A stretch of 17,825 nucleotides of DNA from Oscillatoria sp. Prado101 (GTDB taxonomy: Bacteria; Cyanobacteriota; Cyanobacteriia; Cyanobacteriales; Oscillatoriaceae), in contig JALOOK010000065.1 in NCBI GenBank assembly GCA_025454445.1, positions 1 to 17,825 on the forward strand, read 5' to 3'. Shown piece by piece: positions 14,732 to 17,825 of this stretch. Each line of letters begins with the position of its first letter. Position 1 is the stretch's first letter. The position numbers and the translations under genes were made by a program. The notes below the pieces were generated by a model. The model saw nothing but the letters and a program-made list of their open reading frames with translations, did no database searches and was not told the origin of the DNA.

Positions 14732-15069
14732 GCGGGCGTGCCGGTGGACACCGGCATGTTTTGGGAGCCGGTGCGGGCGTCTCGGCGCAGGTTTCGGTTT
14801 TTGGGACAGGCGGGACGCCTATTTAACTGCAAGCCCTCTCGCCCCCTCCCAGCCTACAAGGGGAAAAGGGAAGAAGAGAAATATCGAGCGGAGTCTAGAG
14901 TGATTGTACCAAAGAATGAAGCCGTTTGTTACAAATCTTATCTTCTTATCAACCACCGGCACGATGGCTTGGATGAGCTGTATAATTATGTTTGTAGGCG
15001 AGATTTTGCCGGCGCGGAAAGGGAGTACAAGCTAGGTGCGGTTTTTGAGATAGATTGTGTGGCTGCCCT
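14732..15069. repeat. Duplicated element, copy B
   Basis: Second copy of the element at 13942, on the other side of hicB and in the same orientation. The first 204 bases are nearly identical to copy A; the last ~120 bases (from the CACCGG at 14953) are clearly more diverged. A shorter third piece, GTGGACACCGGCATGTTTTG plus GGAGCCGGTG, recurs at 16102-16130. Confidence 0.85.
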
Positions 15070-15088
15070 GAGCCGGCACTTTAAATAA
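14900..15088 (+). CDS. Candidate 62-residue ORF in copy B of the duplicated element
   Basis: GTG start preceded by GGAG six bases upstream; begins VIVPKNEAVCYKSYLLINHR and ends AALSRHFK. The region HRHDGLDELYNYVCRRDFAG aligns with HRLDGLDDLYDYLWMQYFAG in copy A. Differences between the copies are not concentrated at third codon positions, which argues against coding constraint. I do not recognise the protein. It may be a remnant of a larger gene spread with the repeat. Confidence 0.22.
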   Translation: MIVPKNEAVCYKSYLLINHRHDGLDELYNYVCRRDFAGAEREYKLGAVFEIDCVAALSRHFK

Positions 15089-15090
15089 GT

Positions 15091-15127
15091 AAGTGCGGGG
15101 GCAGTTAGCAAGACCGGCTCCGCACTT
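15091..15127. promoter_or_regulatory. 8-bp inverted repeat upstream of the toxin-antitoxin-like operon
   Basis: AAGTGCGG and CCGCACTT flank a 21-base interval. It lies 16 bases before the small leader ORF and about 75 bases before the DUF4258 gene, where an autoregulatory operator would be expected. It could equally be an RNA hairpin. Confidence 0.3.
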
Positions 15128-15143
15128 CTTGGGGGAGGCAAAA

Positions 15144-15176
15144 ATGATCGATAGGCCACCGGCGTTTGGCGTCTGA
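15144..15176 (+). CDS. Possible 10-codon leader peptide
   Basis: ATG preceded at five bases by GGAGG (15134-15138), reading MIDRPPAFGV then TGA. Its ribosome-binding site is much stronger than that of the following DUF4258 gene, which starts 24 bases after its stop. It could be a leader controlling that gene, the displaced original start of it, or chance. Confidence 0.25.
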   Translation: MIDRPPAFGV

Positions 15177-15200
15177 GGCTAGTGTTACAACTTGAATGAG

Positions 15201-15515
15201 ATGGACATCAATGATATTGTAGAAGCAATTCAAGCCAATCGGGTGCGAATTACAGAGCATGCCGATGAGGAGGCAGCAGACGACCGGCTGACCTTCGATA
15301 AAATCTACTTTTCAGTTTTTCTGGGCGAGATTGTTGAGAGCTACCCTAAGGAAAAGCCGTATCCCCGATGCTTGATATACGGGCAAACCTTCAGTGGGGA
15401 GCAGGTTCATAGCGTTTGGGCATACAATAAAGAAAATCAGTGGGCGGTGCTAATCACAGTGTATCGTCCCGATCCCAACAGGTGGATTAATTGGCGAGAG
15501 AGGAGGAGACAATGA
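15201..15515 (+). CDS. DUF4258-family protein, putative toxin of a toxin-antitoxin pair
   Basis: 104 residues from ATG 15201 (MDINDIVEAIQANRVRITEH); a TTG at 15192 in the same frame would add three residues. Features of DUF4258: the N-terminal helix, (I)TEHADEEAADDRLT, EIVESYPKEKPYPRCLIYGQ, VHSVWAYN and a C-terminal YRPDPNRWINWRERR. In cyanobacteria such genes commonly precede a YgiT-type zinc-finger gene, exactly as here, and are treated as RelE/MqsR-like toxins (family knowledge; activity not shown). Its stop codon overlaps the start of the zinc-finger gene (ATGA), so the two are translationally coupled. No strong ribosome-binding site precedes the ATG. Intact, no odd residues seen. Confidence 0.82.
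   Translation: MDINDIVEAIQANRVRITEHADEEAADDRLTFDKIYFSVFLGEIVESYPKEKPYPRCLIYGQTFSGEQVHSVWAYNKENQWAVLITVYRPDPNRWINWRERRRQ
15501..15506 (+). promoter_or_regulatory. Shine-Dalgarno of the zinc-finger gene, inside the DUF4258 gene
   Basis: A perfect AGGAGG, five bases before ATG 15512 and inside the last codons of the DUF4258 gene. It favours ATG 15512 over the in-frame TTG at 15491 and would favour higher output of the second gene, as expected for an antitoxin. Confidence 0.7.
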
Positions 15516-15763
15516 GTGTGATGCCATTTGAGAAGTGCCCGGTTTGCAGCGGCGAGTTAGTTGAGAAAGAAGTAACTAAACTCTTGCGCGGGGGGATTCA
15601 CACGGCTTCGCTGAGAGTCAGGGCTGAAGTCTGTCTCAATTGTGGGGGGCGCTTGTATTCTCAAGATACAGTTAGGCGATTTGCCGAAATCAGATCCAAG
15701 CTGGAGCGTGGGGAAACGGCTGAGTTTCAACCCTTGGGACAATCGTTTGAGGTGGTGGGATAG
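15512..15763 (+). CDS. YgiT-type (MqsA-N-like) zinc-finger protein, putative antitoxin
   Basis: 83 residues. Two CxxC pairs, CPVC (9-12) and CLNC (41-44), form the zinc knuckle seen at the N-terminus of MqsA/YgiT; between them lies GELVEKEVTKLLRGGIHTAS, and after them GGRLYSQDTVRRFAEIRSKL. The C-terminal Xre-type DNA-binding domain of full MqsA is absent, as usual in the short cyanobacterial proteins paired with DUF4258. Start overlaps the upstream stop (ATGA) with a perfect AGGAGG. Likely role: binding and neutralising the upstream DUF4258 protein. Function inferred from family and gene pairing. Confidence 0.85.
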   Translation: MSVMPFEKCPVCSGELVEKEVTKLLRGGIHTASLRVRAEVCLNCGGRLYSQDTVRRFAEIRSKLERGETAEFQPLGQSFEVVG

Positions 15764-15856
15764 GTAAGGGCGCTCTCCGCCAGTTCCACCGGCTCCCCTC
15801 TCGGTGGGGGGGTGGTTGGTTTCTCTGTGACTTTTTTGCGGACGCCTTTGCTGGGC
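15764..15856. other. Intergenic DNA after the toxin-antitoxin-like pair
   Basis: Holds one small inverted repeat, CCACCG and CGGTGG at 15786-15807, which might be a weak transcript-end hairpin for the operon; no U-run follows. Nothing else is recognisable. Confidence 0.3.
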
Positions 15857-16045
15857 CAAGGGAGCTCGACTGATGGAGCTCCCTTGCTCGACTGATGGAG
15901 CTCCCTTGCTCGACTGATGGAGCAAGGGAGCTCGAACGATGGACTTCGGAGCTCGAACGATGGAGCAAGGGAGCTCGACTGATGGAGCAAGGGAGCTCGA
16001 ACGATGGAGCAAGGGAGCTCGAACGATGGAGCAAGGGAGCTCGAC
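15857..16045. repeat. 22-bp tandem array, nine units, with two units flipped in their core
   Basis: Each unit is an 8-base core plus a 14-base linker, CTCGAACGATGGAG or CTCGACTGATGGAG. Cores start at 15857, 15879, 15901, 15923, 15944, 15966, 15988, 16010 and 16032. Seven read CAAGGGAG (one variant, CTTCGGAG, at 15944), while units 2 and 3 read the exact reverse complement CTCCCTTG. The core is always bounded by GAG and CTC (except at the variant unit), so it can invert without changing its borders. Open frames through the array (RELERWSKGA) are by-products. Confidence 0.9.
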
Positions 16046-16067
16046 TTGTAGAACGCCCAGGCGTGCC

Positions 16068-16140
16068 GACAGGCGCGACGCCTGTCCTGCGGGTGCGTGG
16101 GTGGACACCGGCATGTTTTGGGAGCCGGTGTGGGCGTTTT
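16068..16140. repeat. Third, partial copy of the duplicated element with a GACAGGCG palindrome
   Basis: GACAGGCG and CGCCTGTC around CGA (16068-16086), then TGGACACCGGCATGTTTTGG and GAGCCGGTGTGGGCGT, matching the beginning of copies A (13942) and B (14732). It stops before the rest of those copies. Confidence 0.75.
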
Positions 16141-16155
16141 GGCGGAAGGTTCAAT

Positions 16156-16221
16156 GCGATGATGCCCAATGCCCAATGCGATGATGCCCAATGCCCAATG
16201 CGATGATGCCCAATGCCCAAT
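16156..16221. repeat. Three tandem 22-bp units
   Basis: Exact repeats of GCGATGATGCCCAATGCCCA plus AT, starting at 16156, 16178 and 16200. The CCCAATG motif links it to the STRR-like arrays elsewhere in the window. Confidence 0.88.
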
Positions 16222-16277
16222 AGTTAACTAAAACTACAGCCGGCAATGTGCGGATGTCAGGAATGTAGGACCCGCTC

Positions 16278-16304
16278 GCCAACCTGACATCAGGGGAGGT
16301 TGGC
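16278..16304 (-). terminator. Hairpin at the 3' end of the broken gene
   Basis: GCCAACCT and AGGTTGGC pair with an 11-base loop, directly at the stop of the minus-strand gene ending at 16304. No U-run, so only a possible terminator. Confidence 0.3.
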
Positions 16305-16798
16305 TATTGTTGTTGAGGTTTGGCAATCAGCAAAGGGGAGCTGACATCTAGCCGCCAATTCTCATCAAGGAATTCCAGATTTTCATTATAAGTGAGTGTC
16401 AGTTCTCCAATCTTTTGGGGTTCCTGATAATTTAGCCGATCTTGAGTGTCAGCTTTGAGGTCAAATTTAAGTTGAATCCAACGCTGTCTGCCGGTGAAGC
16501 CAATGGAACTGCTCGCCAACTCAGCAGAAAGGGGAGAAGGCCAGGTAATTTATTCGTAATAATTATCCTCTTCATCCCAGTAACCGCAGACTTTATAATG
16601 GCACAATTCCAGATGATCTGTGACAAGTGCACTGGCCTCTAAATTTTCTAATACTTCAGTTAAATTCTGCCACACGGGATGCGTCAGTTTTATTGGGAGG
16701 GAGCCGATAGTATAATTATAGGCGATGGCTATGGGAATTGACTTTTGTTGGGGGGGACTGTTTTTCCGACAGTGATATGCCGACGGTTGCGCCGGCAC
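16304..16798 (-). pseudogene. Unrecognised cyanobacterial gene interrupted by an in-frame TAA
   Basis: One reading frame runs from a GTG at 16798 to TAG at 16304 (164 sense codons plus stop) with a single TAA at 16550-16552. Before it: IGSLPIKLTHPVWQNLTEVL, then ALVTDHLELCHYKVCGYWDE and EDNYYE. After it, in the same frame: ITWPSPLSAELASSSIGFTG, then RQRWIQLKFDLKADTQDRLN, ELTLTYNENLEFLDENWRLD and AKPQQQ. Both halves look like ordinary soluble protein, and no ATG restarts the second half. I do not recognise the family. The start is uncertain; the frame is open without ATG up to about 16852. A nonsense mutation or base error is the simplest reading. The adjacent MITE-like element fits a decaying neighbourhood. 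Confidence 0.55.
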
Positions 16799-16858
16799 TT
16801 GAGGTGTGTGTGCCGGTGGCGCACTGGCGGGATGAACGCATAGTAATGCGCCTCATCA

Positions 16859-17048
16859 CTAACGGGACTTAGACAAAAACTGAATCAAAAATGGCTTCCA
16901 ACCTAGACAGAGCAAGCCTTCCAGCTTGAATGACTGTCAATCCAGTATTGGCAAGGGTTTCAGCCCTTTTTACGTCAGAGACCTCTTTCCCTTACCTAAA
17001 CGGCTTTTCAGCCCTTTTAGGGGCGGGGAAATGTCTAAGTCCCCCTAA
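16859..17048. mobile_element. MITE-like element with perfect 12-bp terminal inverted repeats and CTAA flanks
   Basis: GGGACTTAGACA (16864-16875) and TGTCTAAGTCCC (17032-17043) are exact reverse complements, 156 bases apart. CTAA occurs just outside both ends (16859-16862 and 17045-17048, one base from each repeat), consistent with a 4-bp YTAR target duplication as made by IS5-group transposases. No transposase is encoded, so it would need to be mobilised in trans. Inside, 16980-17035 forms a long imperfect hairpin (GAC, TTTCCC, CTAAA, GGC pairing with GCC, TTTAG, GGGAAA, GTC). The parent insertion sequence is not in the window. Confidence 0.65.
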
Positions 17049-17131
17049 GAGGAAGCGGAATAAAGAAAGGGGGGGCTGTGACCGTCATAATTATCACTCC
17101 GGTTGATATCCAAGCTCCTCGACAATTTTTT

Positions 17132-17825
17132 TTACAGGGGGAGACATTTCCTCCGCCAATGCGCTACATTCCCGAAAGGAACGTTTAGCTCATCGGCGAT
17201 CTTTTTCCATTCATCAGGTGGGTCTTTCAGCAGACGCCTCTTGGCTAGTTCCTGACAGTTGAACTGGGGGTACTGATGCGGATAGCAGTTTCGTAGCTTT
17301 CCTTCCGGGTCTGTCTCAATATAAACCATCAGTTCTAGCGCGAAGTGCTGTCTCTCTTGTTGCATAAGTCCCTCAATTCCCATGATAGCGGGAGCGTACA
17401 GTTCGTCCGCAAAAGTAATGTCATCCTCCTCTTGATTAATCGGGATATCTAAACTCACCTCATATTTAAACCGGCGATATAAATAGTCGAAATTAGACTT
17501 GATAATCAAATTGAACCGCTTCACAAAGGCTTCTCGGACAACTTTCGCCTCCGCCGTTTCTATGTCCAGGTTAACCCGCTGCAAAAAGCTTCCGAGATTT
17601 AGGCAGACACCCTCATAAGCTCGGAACAGGGCTTTCTGGTAATCGATGCGGGGGTATTGGTCTTTCAAGACTCCGGGCAAATGGGGAATCAACTTCATCA
17701 GACTCCCCACAGCTCGGTCGCGCTCTCGACTGCCGGTCGGGTAATGCAGCACGTCTTTAAGAACCTTGAGAAGCAGTTCATCTTGATTGTCCTTCTCAAG
17801 CCACCGGCTCAAATCGGCCGCCAGC
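17132..17825 (-). CDS. Sigma-70-like cyanobacterial protein, 5' end beyond the window
   Basis: The frame enters from the right edge (LAADLSRWLEKDNQDELLLK) and stops with TAA at 17132-17134, about 230 codons. The segments LLLKVLKDVLHYPTGSRERD, SLMKLIPHLPGVLK, DPEGKLRNCYPHQYPQFNCQ and a C-terminal HTH-like EWKKIADELNVPFGNVAHWR match my recollection of a cyanobacterial family annotated as sigma-70-family RNA polymerase sigma factors. Such proteins have a divergent region 2 and a region-4-like HTH; their promoters are unknown. The TTG at 17812 is unlikely to be the real start because coding sense continues to the edge. The stop falls at a run of eight T (plus strand); one base added just before it would give KKIVEELGYQPE and TGA at 17094, a more natural C-terminus. 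Sigma assignment moderately sure. Confidence 0.65.
   Translation of the reverse strand, partial: LAADLSRWLEKDNQDELLLKVLKDVLHYPTGSRERDRAVGSLMKLIPHLPGVLKDQYPRIDYQKALFRAYEGVCLNLGSFLQRVNLDIETAEAKVVREAFVKRFNLIIKSNFDYLYRRFKYEVSLDIPINQEEDDITFADELYAPAIMGIEGLMQQERQHFALELMVYIETDPEGKLRNCYPHQYPQFNCQELAKRRLLKDPPDEWKKIADELNVPFGNVAHWRRKCLPL

Noticed and set aside
14537..15088. 183-residue plus-strand open frame covering hicB antisense and copy B
   Set aside because: Its first third is antisense to hicB and the middle is the noncoding-looking repeat. Only the last 62 codons show any resemblance between copies, listed separately with low confidence.
15557..16220. Several overlapping frames with SSSLAPS/RELERWSKGA-type repeats
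   Set aside because: Products of the 22-bp tandem array; they partly overlap the zinc-finger gene and have no start signals.

Overview
The window looks like cyanobacterial chromosome, probably from a filamentous, repeat-rich (Oscillatoriales-type) species. The signs are a phycobilin-pathway heme oxygenase, an intein-bearing GyrB resembling that of Synechocystis, HIP1 octamers (GCGATCGC at 5144, 5554, 7122 and 12428), a Mo-nitrogenase C-terminal-domain relic, CHASE4/PAS/GAF hybrid kinase architecture, short tandem G-rich repeats, and the AGAAACCCGGTTTCT palindrome family. I did not try to name the species.

Layout. 1-271 (-): 5' end of a large two-partner-secretion (filamentous-haemagglutinin-like) exoprotein gene leaving the left edge. 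656-930 (+): frameshifted Mo-nitro_C gene. 1224-1940 (-): heme oxygenase. 2083-2317: repeats. 2321-6913 (-): gyrB carrying two inteins, both inside the TOPRIM active site. 7041-7994 (+): miaA, divergent from gyrB. 7995-8847: hairpins and a GC-rich stretch of unknown role. 8848-13017 (+): a 1389-residue hybrid histidine kinase with a damaged first receiver domain and repeat-derived insertions. 13169-13405 (-): rpmB. 13500-16300: accessory, repeat-laden DNA with an orphan hicB, a duplicated ~0.35 kb element, a DUF4258/YgiT-type zinc-finger toxin-antitoxin-like pair, a nine-unit 22-bp array and other tandem repeats. 16304-16798 (-): gene broken by an in-frame stop. 16859-17048: MITE-like element. 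17132-17825 (-): sigma-70-like gene running off the right edge, with a probable 3' frameshift.

How the parts relate. The core genes (ho1, gyrB, miaA, rpmB) are single housekeeping genes on both strands, not one operon. The only clear operon is the translationally coupled DUF4258/zinc-finger pair. The accessory half shows decay: two or three broken genes, an orphan antitoxin, and repeats invading intergenic DNA, a hicB C-terminus and apparently the kinase gene. The most distinctive locus is gyrB. Its product cannot be an active gyrase subunit until two different inteins are removed. One has lost most of its HNH endonuclease. The other appears intact, carrying a LAGLIDADG endonuclease and a helix-turn-helix, with unusual splice-junction residues.
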